Part shown: piece by piece, positions 41,290 through 49,574 of the stretch
Numbering within the stretch: position 1 is the first letter of the stretch
Layout: each line of letters opens with the position of its first letter
DNA from: Thermodesulfovibrio sp. 3907-1M
Lineage (GTDB): Bacteria; Nitrospirota; Thermodesulfovibrionia; Thermodesulfovibrionales; Thermodesulfovibrionaceae
Direction of reading: 5' to 3'
Assembly: GCF_040450955.1 (NCBI RefSeq)
Contig: NZ_CP144373.1
Coordinates: 124,001-188,000, forward strand
Length of the DNA stretch: 64,000 nucleotides
The notes under the pieces: model-generated
Database searches by the model: none
What the model was told of the DNA's origin: nothing
The model's input: the letters and a program-made list of their open reading frames with translations, nothing else
Translations under genes and position numbers: made by a program

Positions 41290-42039
41290 TTAGAACATTC
41301 CACCAATCTGGTTAGCAATGCGTTCTAATATTGCCCTTGCGGCTTCGTTTTTATCAATATTGGTTTGTTGCGCTGTACAAGCAATCTTAGTTCTATAAAT
41401 CTGATAATTTGAACTAATTTCTTGCTTTGTCTGTATTGTTGTAGATGATCCCTGCTGTGCGTTCGTTACGATCTGTCCTACTACAGGTTTGTCCGTTTTT
41501 TCCTGTATCTGAACGTCAACCACGCCTGCATAGGTTTCAACCTTGAGTGCTTTGCCAAGTAATGCTCCTCCAACACCACCGACAAGGCCACCAATAAGTC
41601 CTAATGCTATGGACGTGTCTCTGCTCTGCCCTATCAGTGCTCCAGAGCCTGCACCAACCAGTGCTCCCTCTACTGCTCCTTCCCTGGTTCCAGTCTCTCT
41701 GTAATAATCCATATAAAGAACATTTGCCTGAATGATGTACCCTGCCTGAGATGGATCACTTACTACCTGATAACCTTTTGCCGTGAGCCTGCTTGCAATC
41801 AGGTTCTGTAGCATCCCCGTATCAACTTCCTGCATGTCTGATGTGTTGTTAACTGCCACATATACAGTTCTGTTTTTTGCTTTTACGACAGGGTCAAGAA
41901 AAATGGTATCTGACATTTTCAGTTTTACCTGCATGTCTGAATGCTCAATAGCGTTAATCATCTGTCCGCAACCTGTAAGAGAAACCATAAAAACAAACAG
42001 AACCAGAACTGATAAAACTTTGAATAGTGGTTTTTGCAT
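41290..42039 (-). CDS. traT: TraT complement-resistance/surface-exclusion lipoprotein
   Basis: A 249-residue TraT protein. Lipoprotein signal with lipobox LTGC (about 22), VKLKMSDTIFLDPV, RTVYVAVNNTSDM and a glycine-rich hydrophobic pair of segments (EGALVGAGSGALIGQ, ALGLIGGLVGGVGGALLG), then NYQIYRTKIACTAQQTN. TraT sits in the outer membrane and blocks redundant transfer into donor cells. Its presence supports F-type conjugation. AAGGAGG lies upstream. Confidence 0.9.
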   Translation of the reverse strand: MQKPLFKVLSVLVLFVFMVSLTGCGQMINAIEHSDMQVKLKMSDTIFLDPVVKAKNRTVYVAVNNTSDMQEVDTGMLQNLIASRLTAKGYQVVSDPSQAGYIIQANVLYMDYYRETGTREGAVEGALVGAGSGALIGQSRDTSIALGLIGGLVGGVGGALLGKALKVETYAGVVDVQIQEKTDKPVVGQIVTNAQQGSSTTIQTKQEISSNYQIYRTKIACTAQQTNIDKNEAARAILERIANQIGGMF

Positions 42040-42082
42040 ACAAATACCTCCTTCTGGATTTTATTAAATTAAATTTTTTATT

Positions 42083-43270
42083 TTAATTATTCTGTTTTGC
42101 AATTTCAACTGTATCAACAGGTTCACCGTTCTTAATCGTTTCTTCAATTACCTTAAGAAGTTCTGTAATCTCGCTAACTTCCTTGACGATTTTCTTTCTC
42201 TCTTCCTCAGGTATTGCATCATATATCCTAACAACGATTTCCAGAGCAGAATTTATCATGTTTTTGGACGCATTAAGTTGCAGAATAATTGATTCGGGTC
42301 TTGATATGGATTTTAAGAAATCTTCCTGCTGTTTAATTTTATTTTGCAAGTTCTTAATCTCAATTTTCTTCAGGTACTCAATTTCGCTTCTGTACTTCAT
42401 CGCAAAATCTTCTGCGATTTTTTCTTTTTCCTGTATCTTTCTCTTTTCCTCTTCAAAAGCCTCTTTTTCTTTTTTGAGTTGATCAATTATTTTTGTTGTT
42501 TCAATTAGATTTCTGTTCAACTCCGCAATATCACTTTTGTATGACTCAATGATTTCTTTCAGTCTTTCAATCTCTTCTTCGTAAGCAATTCTCTCCTGTT
42601 CAGATTCAGAAGCAAGTTGTTTTTTGATTTTTTGTTCAAGTTCTTTTTCTTTTTCTGCAAGTTTTTCCTGAACCATCCTCTGTAATTTCTCTATATCAAC
42701 AGTCTTATTTTCCAGTTCTTTTATTTTTCTTTCCTTTTCATCTCTTTGAGAAATCAAGCTGTTTATTTCGTTTTCATATTTTTTCCTGTATATCTTTTCA
42801 ACCGCATTCCAGAAAATCTCTGTTTCTTTTTCTGAAAGCCTGAAAATAACTTTAAGCTCATCTTCTTCTAAATCAATACTGTCTGACTGTAAATCAATTT
42901 TTTCTGCAATCTTTTCTTTAAGTGCATTCAGTTTTTCCTGAATTTTCGCTTTCTTTTGAAGTTTGTAGTATCTGATTCTTTCATCTGGAAGGTGTCTTCT
43001 GAGTAGATTCAAATCATACGCCAGAGCAATTGCTTTTATGTTATCACTTATAATTATGCAATTTGCCCTATCATATCCCAGTTCTTTTAAAACTTTATAT
43101 CTCCCGTAACCATCTCTCAAATAGTATTCCCCATTTTCTTCTTCCACTACAAGGTTATAAACCATTCCTGCATCCTGAATGCTTTTTTTAAGAGCTTCCA
43201 GGTCTATATTTTCTTCAAATACCTGCCTGTCAACCTTAATTTCATCAAGTTTTAATTCCATGATTTTCAT
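42083..43270 (-). CDS. ParB/Srx-domain protein with long coiled coil
   Basis: A 395-residue protein. The N-terminal about 110 residues are a ParB-like domain: LKLDEIKVDRQVFEENIDLE, DGYGRYKVLKELGYD, and ALAYDLNLLRRHLPDERIRY. Then comes a long coiled coil (about 130-330, runs of Glu/Lys/Leu) and a helical end. It lacks a clear ParB DNA-binding HTH. It may act in partition or in regulation of the element. It overlaps the upstream gene by 26 bp. Confidence 0.75.
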   Translation of the reverse strand: MKIMELKLDEIKVDRQVFEENIDLEALKKSIQDAGMVYNLVVEEENGEYYLRDGYGRYKVLKELGYDRANCIIISDNIKAIALAYDLNLLRRHLPDERIRYYKLQKKAKIQEKLNALKEKIAEKIDLQSDSIDLEEDELKVIFRLSEKETEIFWNAVEKIYRKKYENEINSLISQRDEKERKIKELENKTVDIEKLQRMVQEKLAEKEKELEQKIKKQLASESEQERIAYEEEIERLKEIIESYKSDIAELNRNLIETTKIIDQLKKEKEAFEEEKRKIQEKEKIAEDFAMKYRSEIEYLKKIEIKNLQNKIKQQEDFLKSISRPESIILQLNASKNMINSALEIVVRIYDAIPEEERKKIVKEVSEITELLKVIEETIKNGEPVDTVEIAKQNN

Positions 43271-43823
43271 TTTTTACTCCTCCTTTTTTTTCTTGATTTT
43301 CTTTATCGTAAATAAAATTTTCATATTCCAGTATATCGGCAAAACACATTAAAAAAAAGAAAATAAAGAAAAAGTTTCTCTTTATATATTTGCCATCTAT
43401 TTTAAATGTCTTTACCATTTTCATTGTTTTTTCTATTTCTTTTATTTTTTCTTCCAGCTCAATTGTTTTCATTATTTGCTCTTTATTAAATCTCAAAGTC
43501 ATCTTATTAGTATCTTTACAATTTCTTTCAATTATAGATTCCAATGTCTTTAATGCTACGTCTATTACATTACATTTTTTTATATGTCCAATTAGAGCAA
43601 GTTTCTTATAGAGAATTTCAGAAACGCAAAAAGAAAAATTCCGATTTCTTTTTTCTTTAATTTCTTCAATATTTTTAATATTAGTATCATTATCAGTGAT
43701 TATATATCTTTTTTTACCTTTCTTTACCGTTTTAAGAGCTCCAAGTTTTATCAGTGAATATACGTCAGCTCTGGTTTTGACCATACCATTATTTTTTATA
43801 AATTCATCAATAGTTAGCATCAA
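43245..43823 (-). CDS. Putative DNA-binding protein (HTH plus RHH-like)
   Basis: A 192-residue protein. The first 45 residues (TRADVYSLIKLGALKTVKKGKKRYI) look like an excisionase-type winged HTH. Residues 62-98 (NFSFCVSEILYKKLALIGH ... VIDVALKTLESIIERN) resemble a ribbon-helix-helix. An odd hydrophobic stretch FFFIFFFLMCFA sits near the C-terminus. Overlaps on both sides (16 bp upstream, 26 bp downstream) place it in a three-gene operon with the sigma-like and ParB-like genes. Confidence 0.5.
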   Translation of the reverse strand: MMLTIDEFIKNNGMVKTRADVYSLIKLGALKTVKKGKKRYIITDNDTNIKNIEEIKEKRNRNFSFCVSEILYKKLALIGHIKKCNVIDVALKTLESIIERNCKDTNKMTLRFNKEQIMKTIELEEKIKEIEKTMKMVKTFKIDGKYIKRNFFFIFFFLMCFADILEYENFIYDKENQEKKGGVKNENHGIKT

Positions 43824-44406
43824 ATTCCTCCTTTCTGTTGTTTTTTATGTTAATAAAATCATCATAATTTATGGGTTCATATTTTCTTTCTTCCTCACCT
43901 CCATTTAAGCAAGATAACTCTGAAAAACTATAAACTTTCTGCACCGATCTTGCATTTCCATTGTACTTTTTGCGATTTTTATGATACTCTTCAGCAGTTA
44001 TCATTGTTTTTTCTCCGTTTTCGTTCTCAACAACAAACTCAACGTCTCCCATATCAGCAAGCCTGTAAAGTCTCTTCTGGAGATACCAGTAAGCAAACGT
44101 CTCAAATTTCATGGTGGGATTATTTTGAAGTAATTGAAAAATCTCAAAATCTTCCTGTTCGTCAAATTCTACTGAAAATTTTCTGAACTTATTATATTTT
44201 ATTACTCCCGTATGAATCGCAATATATGCCTCTTCCCAGTAATCCTCCTCTTCACACACCCTGTTGTATCTCTTTATCTGGTTTATTATTTTGTTTATTA
44301 TGAACTTCATCTCTTTAAAATACTTCAGGGCAATTTCTCCTGCCTCTTCCAGCAATTCCTCTATTCTTCCATCACTTTTGTTAATTTCAATAATCATCTG
44401 ATCCAT
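43807..44406 (-). CDS. Sigma-70 region-2-like protein
   Basis: A 199-residue protein. Residues 50-125 carry a pattern like sigma region 2: EEEDYWEEAYIAIHTGVIKYN (compare DLIQEGxIGLxxAxxKYD) and MKFETFAYWYLQKRLYRLAD (compare FxTYAxWWIRQAIxR). The C-terminal part is charged and shows no clear region 4. It might steer host RNA polymerase to element promoters, or be a structural relative only. First gene of its operon, with AGGAGG upstream. Confidence 0.5.
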   Translation of the reverse strand: MDQMIIEINKSDGRIEELLEEAGEIALKYFKEMKFIINKIINQIKRYNRVCEEEDYWEEAYIAIHTGVIKYNKFRKFSVEFDEQEDFEIFQLLQNNPTMKFETFAYWYLQKRLYRLADMGDVEFVVENENGEKTMITAEEYHKNRKKYNGNARSVQKVYSFSELSCLNGGEEERKYEPINYDDFINIKNNRKEEFDANY

Positions 44407-44509
44407 CCTTTACCTCCTTTTTAAAACTTTTTTGTTTTAATATGTTTAAAGAGATATTAACATAATATTTATATTTATGTCAATAATTTTTTACAACAAA
44501 ATTTTTATA

Positions 44510-44538
44510 TTTACAATTAAGCAAAAAAAAATTATAAT
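44510..44538 (+). promoter_or_regulatory. Promoter of the XRE regulator, probably leaderless
   Basis: TTTACA at 44510-44515, 17-bp spacer, perfect TATAAT at 44533-44538. The ATG at 44547 starts where transcription should begin, and there is no ribosome site, so the mRNA is probably leaderless, as for lambda cI from PRM. Confidence 0.75.
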
Positions 44539-44546
44539 TAACCTAT

Positions 44547-45263
44547 ATGAAAAATTTGCTGGAATTTAAAAATCTGGTTAAAGAGTTAAGACTTAAGAAG
44601 GGTTTAACCCAGAGACAGCTTGCAAAGCTTGTTGGCGTCTCTGATATGTATATCTACGCCATTGAACATCCCGAAAAACCTCAAATACCAAGCGATGATA
44701 TAATCAGAAAACTTGCAAGGGCTCTCGCTTCAAATGCTGAAGAGGAAAGTGAAATACTGAAAAAACTTCTCACTTACAGGACACTGATAAAAATTCCACC
44801 GGAAGCGAGGGATTTACTTCTTCAGATGGACAAAGTTGAAAAATACATCTCAGATGAAAGTATGCCTGCTGCTTTTGTGGAAAGATTAAAAAAAGATATT
44901 CAAAACGTCAAACTAAACGATATAATCAAAAAAACAGGAATTGAAGAAAAATCTCTTAATGCTATACTGAATTACAGGGGAATTCTCTCAAGAAAGGAAG
45001 TTATATCTCTGGCTCAGGCTCTCGGGCAATCTGTTTACGAATACCTGCTACTTGCCAATTACATCCCTGATAACATAAAAAAACTACTTGAAAATAATAA
45101 GATTGAATTACTGCTCAGAAATCTGGAAGACCTTTCGGATGAAAATCTTGATGAACTCATGGATGGTATAATAAACATAATTCAGGCTTACAAAAAGAAA
45201 ACTTCCGAACATGACAGAAGAAAGCATAAGAGCTCTGGCAAGAAAATTTCTGAAGAAGAATGA
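44547..45263 (+). CDS. XRE-family transcriptional regulator
   Basis: A 238-residue repressor-type protein. The N-terminal HTH reads ELRLKKGLTQRQLAKLVGVSD (helices 2-3), and a second possible HTH lies at about 130-170 (LNDIIKKTGIEEKSLNAIL, LSRKEVISLAQALGQ). A charged C-terminal tail overlaps the next gene. Paired with an ImmA/IrrE peptidase it fits the ImmR-ImmA type switch that controls ICEs such as ICEBs1. It is divergent from the sigma-like operon, so the intergenic region may hold its operators. Confidence 0.8.
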   Translation: MKNLLEFKNLVKELRLKKGLTQRQLAKLVGVSDMYIYAIEHPEKPQIPSDDIIRKLARALASNAEEESEILKKLLTYRTLIKIPPEARDLLLQMDKVEKYISDESMPAAFVERLKKDIQNVKLNDIIKKTGIEEKSLNAILNYRGILSRKEVISLAQALGQSVYEYLLLANYIPDNIKKLLENNKIELLLRNLEDLSDENLDELMDGIINIIQAYKKKTSEHDRRKHKSSGKKISEEE

Positions 45264-45714
45264 TCTTAACTCTTTCCCCGTGGATGTAAAGAAAGCAGCA
45301 GAAATTGTAGGTGCCATGGTCATTTTCCAGAAACTTCCAAAAATTTCAGGGGTTTTACTGAGGGGAGATCATAAGGATTTTCCATATATAATTGGTGTTA
45401 ATGTTGAAAAATCATTTTACCATAGAAGATTCACAATAGCCCATGAAATCGGGCATATACTTTTAAATCATTTCAAAAAATTCAAAATTCTATACGATAG
45501 TGATGATTTTATTCTGAACAGCTCTCAACTTGAAAGAGAAGCCAATATTTTTGCCTCAGAGCTGCTTGTACCTAAAGATAAATTGAAATCGGTATTGAAA
45601 TTAAACCCATCAATGAAAGGTCTTTGCAATTTTTTTCAAGTGTCTGAACAGGTAATGCAGTACAGACTGAAAGAAATTTTGATTATTAATTCTTTTGTCA
45701 AATTTTCTCAATAA
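45211..45714 (+). CDS. ImmA/IrrE-family metallopeptidase
   Basis: A 167-residue zinc peptidase. FTIAHEIGHILLNHF contains the HExxH active site, followed by ANIFASELLVPKD with the third ligand Glu. In related elements this enzyme cleaves the partner XRE repressor in response to DNA damage and triggers excision. The gene overlaps the XRE gene by 53 bp. The 3' end overlaps the convergent gene at 45698. Confidence 0.88.
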   Translation: MTEESIRALARKFLKKNDLNSFPVDVKKAAEIVGAMVIFQKLPKISGVLLRGDHKDFPYIIGVNVEKSFYHRRFTIAHEIGHILLNHFKKFKILYDSDDFILNSSQLEREANIFASELLVPKDKLKSVLKLNPSMKGLCNFFQVSEQVMQYRLKEILIINSFVKFSQ

Positions 45715-46408
45715 TTTTTTCAATTTTCTCTTTTATGACAAAAAGAATTTTTCTTACTCTCTCATCATAATTTTCAGGCTCTATCTCACTTAAAATGTCT
45801 ATTGCCTTTTCAAGCCTTTTTAAAGCTTCTTCAAGTTTATCAGAGGAATTTAAATTGACCTTTATTGCATTACCCCTGGAAACTCTCATAACAAAACTTT
45901 CAAAAGCCTCTTTTGCCTTCGGTGGCATTTTTTCAATAATTTCATCTTTTTTTTCTATGGTTTCTTCAACTTCACTTATTGCAGTCTCCCACTCCGTCAT
46001 CTGTTTTTCCCAGTATGCCTCTGCCTCAAGCACTTTCTCAGGATCAGGTAAAGGAGTGCAATTTCTGACAAGAAATCTCCAGCTTATCTGTATTCCTCTT
46101 AACTGTAATTCCTTTTCAAGTTGCCATACTCTCTGTAAATTCCCCTTAAATGTTCTATAAACTCTTGCACATTCCCACAGAAAAACGGGAGTTACCTGAT
46201 AACCTTTAACTTTCGTAAGGTCTTCTGCAAGTTTAACTACCGAACCATCTCCATATTGAGCATTGTCCTGAATTTGTGATACGAGCCCACCAAGTTCAAA
46301 GTTGGCTACGATTAAATCTTTCCTTGCCTTTTCAGAGCGACTTATCAGAGATAATGCTTTCTGAAAAATTTCCTGATATGTTATTTCTGAAACCTGTTCT
46401 ACATTCAT
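45698..46408 (-). CDS. DUF1016 N-terminal-like helical protein
   Basis: A 236-residue protein. Residues 20-125 (ISRSEKARKDLIVANFELGG ... YGDGSVVKLAEDLTKVKGYQV ... LWECARVYRTF) resemble the N-terminal helical domain of YhcG/DUF1016 proteins. The nuclease half of that family is missing; a coiled coil (EETIEKKDEIIEKM) and helical tail stand in its place. Role unknown; it may be a DNA-binding regulator or defence accessory. Start overlaps the preceding gene end by 4 bp. Confidence 0.5.
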   Translation of the reverse strand: MNVEQVSEITYQEIFQKALSLISRSEKARKDLIVANFELGGLVSQIQDNAQYGDGSVVKLAEDLTKVKGYQVTPVFLWECARVYRTFKGNLQRVWQLEKELQLRGIQISWRFLVRNCTPLPDPEKVLEAEAYWEKQMTEWETAISEVEETIEKKDEIIEKMPPKAKEAFESFVMRVSRGNAIKVNLNSSDKLEEALKRLEKAIDILSEIEPENYDERVRKILFVIKEKIEKIIEKI

Positions 46409-46620
46409 AACTCCCCTTTTTTAACTTTTTCTATTTGTTTTCTTATGTGATCGCCATCAATTATTCTGTCCCATTGAATTTCCTCTTCATTATAGTTTTC
46501 ACGACTGTTACTGTGAATAGTACTCTGATGATGATTTGGAAAATTATCTATCCTGTATTTGTGAAAATTTCTACTACCTGAATAAAAATTGTGCTTAAAT
46601 TTTGAATTAAACTTTTGCAT
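46405..46620 (-). CDS. Short Asn/His-rich ORF, doubtful
   Basis: A 71-residue low-complexity product (FKHNFYSGSRNFHKYRIDNF, HHQSTIHSNSREN) with a more protein-like end (DRIIDGDHIRKQIEKVKK). It overlaps the following gene by 4 bp, which is the best argument that it is real. The palindrome copy 2 lies 17 bp before its ATG. No recognisable domain. Confidence 0.4.
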   Translation of the reverse strand: MQKFNSKFKHNFYSGSRNFHKYRIDNFPNHHQSTIHSNSRENYNEEEIQWDRIIDGDHIRKQIEKVKKGEL

Positions 46621-46635
46621 ATCTTTTTATTACCC

Positions 46636-48384
46636 TTAAAAAACTATGTCATGACATAGTTTTTTTTCTAAACTGAGATAGTTTTTTAACTTTTGCAAAG
46701 TATTGACATCTTCACATATTACGTAGGTTCTTACTTTTGAACGGGTTAAAGCAACTTTTATTAAATCATCAGTCAAAAATTCTCCATTTACACCATAAGG
46801 GATATAACAGATTACATAATCATACTCAGAACCTGTTGCTTTATGGATGGTTATCGCATAAGAAAGGTCAATTTCTTCAGGTAAACAGTTAACGAGTTTA
46901 TCGCCAAATTTAACGACGTAATATCCGTCATCCCTGCCAGCAACAGTACCAACCTGCCCATTGCTGACTATAAACTCTCCATCAACTCTGAGATTTTTTA
47001 AAAACATTACCCTGTCTCCAACCTTAAAAATACTATCATCACCATTCCCTCTGAATTTATGTTGAAGTCTTAAGTTGATGTCATAAGCTGTCCTTTTAAG
47101 TGGTGTAATTATTTGCCAGTTGTAATTTTTTCTTTCCATGTAAGAAGACAAACTCACTATTTTCTGGATAGCACTGTACTTATTCAATTTCATAAGCACT
47201 CTTTCATTTCTCTGCGTTCTGTAAACCACATTAAGCTTTTTAACAGAGCCTTCAGGCATTGCATTAATTAACTCCTGAAAAACTGCTGAACCCTGTACAG
47301 GGGAAGTCTGTTCAGGATCACCAACAAAAATTATATGCCCGTCAATCTTTGTTAATGCATGATAAAGAATCTGCCATGTAAGCATGCTTGCTTCATCTAT
47401 AACCACAACGTCTGCGTTAATTCTGTCTTTCCTGAATCCTTTAGGCCCAAATCCAAGCAAATCATGTATCGTGGTAGCTGACTCATCTATTCTTTTCGCT
47501 GCCTTTCCTGTTGTGGCTGTAAAAATTACTTTTAATTTGCTGTCTTTTAATTGTCTTACAAGTGTTGTTTTTCCCGTTCCTGCTGTTCCCGTTAAAACGC
47601 TGTATTTCCATGAAAGAATTCCACTCAATTGCTCGGGTAAACCTGATAAAGAGAGAGAAGGAGAGTTTTTCTTTGATACAATTTCAAGACACTTCTGTTT
47701 AAGATAATAAACACGATTTAAAAACACTTTATCGTCAACAAGAACCATCTTCCTCCCTGATGATATGATTTTTATGAATTCATCTAAAGAAATTTTTTCT
47801 CTCAACCTTTTATTTACAGCACTGTAAAGTTCCTCAACTTTTATGTTTTCTTTACCATTTTTATAGGCATGTTCAAGCAAAAAGAAAGCAAGAGGATATA
47901 TTTTCTGTTTTTCATCAATCATTAAAGCCTGTGCTATAACGTCTGTTGAAGGATAATCAAGATGTCCGTTAAGATAAAATTCGTAGGGATACTTACAATA
48001 ATGCAAGATTTTTTCCGATTTCCACTTTGCGATTTTCTTCATCAGAGTAAGTTTTCCAATTACAAATAAATAAACCAGAAAATTCAGAATGATCTGAATT
48101 TTCAACAGCGATTTGTTTTTAAAATTTATTTTCTCTAAATATTGCACTAATTTTGGTATTACTTTTTGAATATCAAAATATTCAGGGATAGAATATTCTC
48201 TAGCATAAATAAAAGGTTTACATCCTTTTCGTTGTTTTCTTTCTCCGCAAAAATTTCCTTTAGCCCCTAAAAGGGAATCACTTATCACATCAGGAATATA
48301 AACCCAGGTTCTGCTTTTAAGCTGAACCCATGTTCCTGATTTGGTTGTTATCTGGTTTATAATTATTCCAGTTATAGTTGGCAT
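46636..48384 (-). CDS. RecD2/TraA-type superfamily 1B helicase
   Basis: A 582-residue helicase. An unrecognised N-terminal region of about 240 residues precedes Walker A (VLTGTAGTGKTTLVRQL), VVIDEASMLTWQIL (motif II), FVGDPEQTSPVQG (motif III) and the SH3-like segment with YAITIHKATGSEYDYVICY near the end, the RecD2 signature. It would move 5' to 3' on DNA. The 39-bp repeat array begins 20 bp upstream of its start, in the expected promoter position. The TraA-type relaxase domain is absent. Confidence 0.85.
   Translation of the reverse strand: MPTITGIIINQITTKSGTWVQLKSRTWVYIPDVISDSLLGAKGNFCGERKQRKGCKPFIYAREYSIPEYFDIQKVIPKLVQYLEKINFKNKSLLKIQIILNFLVYLFVIGKLTLMKKIAKWKSEKILHYCKYPYEFYLNGHLDYPSTDVIAQALMIDEKQKIYPLAFFLLEHAYKNGKENIKVEELYSAVNKRLREKISLDEFIKIISSGRKMVLVDDKVFLNRVYYLKQKCLEIVSKKNSPSLSLSGLPEQLSGILSWKYSVLTGTAGTGKTTLVRQLKDSKLKVIFTATTGKAAKRIDESATTIHDLLGFGPKGFRKDRINADVVVIDEASMLTWQILYHALTKIDGHIIFVGDPEQTSPVQGSAVFQELINAMPEGSVKKLNVVYRTQRNERVLMKLNKYSAIQKIVSLSSYMERKNYNWQIITPLKRTAYDINLRLQHKFRGNGDDSIFKVGDRVMFLKNLRVDGEFIVSNGQVGTVAGRDDGYYVVKFGDKLVNCLPEEIDLSYAITIHKATGSEYDYVICYIPYGVNGEFLTDDLIKVALTRSKVRTYVICEDVNTLQKLKNYLSLEKKLCHDIVF
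46638..46665. repeat. Dispersed palindrome, copy 2
   Basis: A 28-bp perfect palindrome centred on ACTATGTCATGACATAGT with six A / T flanks. It encodes the last residues of the RecD-like helicase (KKLCHDIVF) and lies 17 bp before the next minus-strand start. Confidence 0.8.
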
Positions 48385-48404
48385 ATAAATATATATTCCT
48401 CGGG

Positions 48405-48755
48405 CAGATTACATTGACTAAAATGGTCAATTTAATTTGAAAACAGATTACATTGACTAAAATGGTCAATTTAATTTGAAAACAGATTACATTGACTAAA
48501 ATGGTCAATTTAATTTGAAAACAGATTACATTGACTAAAATGGTCAATTTAATTTGAAAACAGATTACATTGACTAAAATGGTCAATTTAATTTGAAAAC
48601 AGATTACATTGACTAAAATGGTCAATTTAATTTGAAAACAGATTACATTGACTAAAATGGTCAATTTAATTTGAAAACAGATTACATTGACTAAAATGGT
48701 CAATTTAATTTGAAAACAGATTACATTGACTAAAATGGTCAATTTAATTTGAAAT
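48405..48755. repeat. Nine tandem 39-bp iterons
   Basis: Nine copies of a 39-bp unit, virtually identical; only the last few bases of copy 9 differ. Each holds the inverted repeat TTGAC-TAAAATG-GTCAA. The unit is 13 codons long, which creates a false repeat ORF on the minus strand. Such directly repeated palindrome-bearing arrays are typical of plasmid origins, centromeres (parS) or regulator-binding arrays. It sits between the RecD-like helicase gene and a 470-bp non-coding region. Confidence 0.92.
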
Positions 48756-49227
48756 GTAAATGCTCCTCCCTTACGGATACGGGAAAGTACTTCCCGGCAG
48801 AGGGGTTAAAATTAGCTTAATTTGCCCTTGTTTGCCAAAATCCTTTTTTTAATTTTTGTAAATTATTGAAAAATAAAAACTTTTTTGCGATTAACCGGTG
48901 TAAGGAATATAATACATATTAATAGCTCATTATAAAGCGTACGATTATAGATCCAACTAAAGAGAGTATGTATTATTAGATTCTTATTGTTGGTTTGGTA
49001 TTAGATATTGAATACTATATACAAAACCTACAATAAAGAAAAAAACTTTCAATAACTACTTCGTAGTTATTGAAACAGGAAACGCAAAAAAACTTTGCAA
49101 AAATTACAAAGCCTGTTTTTCTTTCCTCAAAAGAAAACCATGACCTGTTTAAGTGAATTCCAGGGCATTATGGATCACGTTAATCACATGCTTTCTTATT
49201 GAGAAAAACCAGAAGTAATAAATATAC
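48756..49227. other. Non-coding region with hairpins, possible origin
   Basis: No ORF can be supported here. It begins with a GC-rich patch containing CGGGAA-AGTAC-TTCCCG (48780-48796). Then an AT-rich stretch (48840-48960) follows, and a perfect 13-bp hairpin with 3-nt loop at 49047-49075 (TTTCAATAACTAC / GTAGTTATTGAAA), followed by a second folded segment ACAGG...CCTGTTTTT (49075-49120). Iterons plus AT-rich DNA plus hairpins would suit oriV or oriT. Confidence 0.55.
49047..49075. repeat. Perfect 13-bp inverted repeat with TTC loop
   Basis: TTTCAATAACTAC pairs with GTAGTTATTGAAA. There is no T tract directly after it, so it is not an ordinary terminator; the neighbouring ACAGG/CCTGTTTTT structure could act as one. 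Confidence 0.8.
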
Positions 49228-49392
49228 ATGCTGGTAAATATTGAAAAAGCAGCTTACATGTTAAGTTTAAAACCAGAACAGTTAAAGAGAGCCTTAAAAA
49301 AAGAAAAAATTCCTCATATAAGGCTCACGGGAAGAAACTACCTTTTCAATGTGGAGGATTTAAAAAAATGGGTAGAGAAGAGAAAAAATTAG
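49228..49392 (+). CDS. Excisionase/MerR-type HTH protein 1
   Basis: A 54-residue protein read from the ATG at 49228. It has the short winged-HTH layout of excisionases: NIEKAAYMLSLKPEQLKRALKKEKI, then an IRLTGRNYLFNVEDLKKWVEK wing and helix. It overlaps the next gene by 25 bp. Three such genes in a row suggest a set of small regulators of excision or transcription. Confidence 0.65.
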   Translation: MLVNIEKAAYMLSLKPEQLKRALKKEKIPHIRLTGRNYLFNVEDLKKWVEKRKN

Positions 49393-49574
49393 AAAAAATC
49401 CTCATTACAACCAAAGAAGCAATGGAACTGCTTGGCATAAAAAGCAGAACTCTTCTTAACTGGTACATGGAAAAACACAACCTTCCATACATAAAGATAG
49501 GGCATTTTTTGAGATTTCCACTTGAAGAACTAAAAAAATGGAAGGAGAAAAAATTTGAAAAAATTGCTGCTTAA
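49368..49574 (+). CDS. Excisionase/MerR-type HTH protein 2
   Basis: A 68-residue protein with the Xis-type HTH: ILITTKEAMELLGIKSRTLLN, LPYIKIGHFLRFPLEELKKW. The recognition-helix and wing pattern is clear. It overlaps genes on both sides (25 bp and 20 bp), so the three are translated together. Confidence 0.75.
   Translation: MGREEKKLEKILITTKEAMELLGIKSRTLLNWYMEKHNLPYIKIGHFLRFPLEELKKWKEKKFEKIAA

Noticed and set aside
46636-48384. TraI/TraA relaxase reading of the RecD-like protein
   Set aside because: Helicase motifs are complete but no relaxase HUH motif or catalytic Tyr cluster is seen in the N-terminal region.
48317-48742. 141-residue repeat ORF on the minus strand (TILVNVICFQIKL repeated)
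   Set aside because: The 39-bp unit is exactly 13 codons, so any open frame repeats without being coding. No ribosome site or sensible protein.
48405-48755. CRISPR array
   Set aside because: Units are adjacent and near-identical, with no variable spacers between repeats, and no cas1 or cas2 genes are near.
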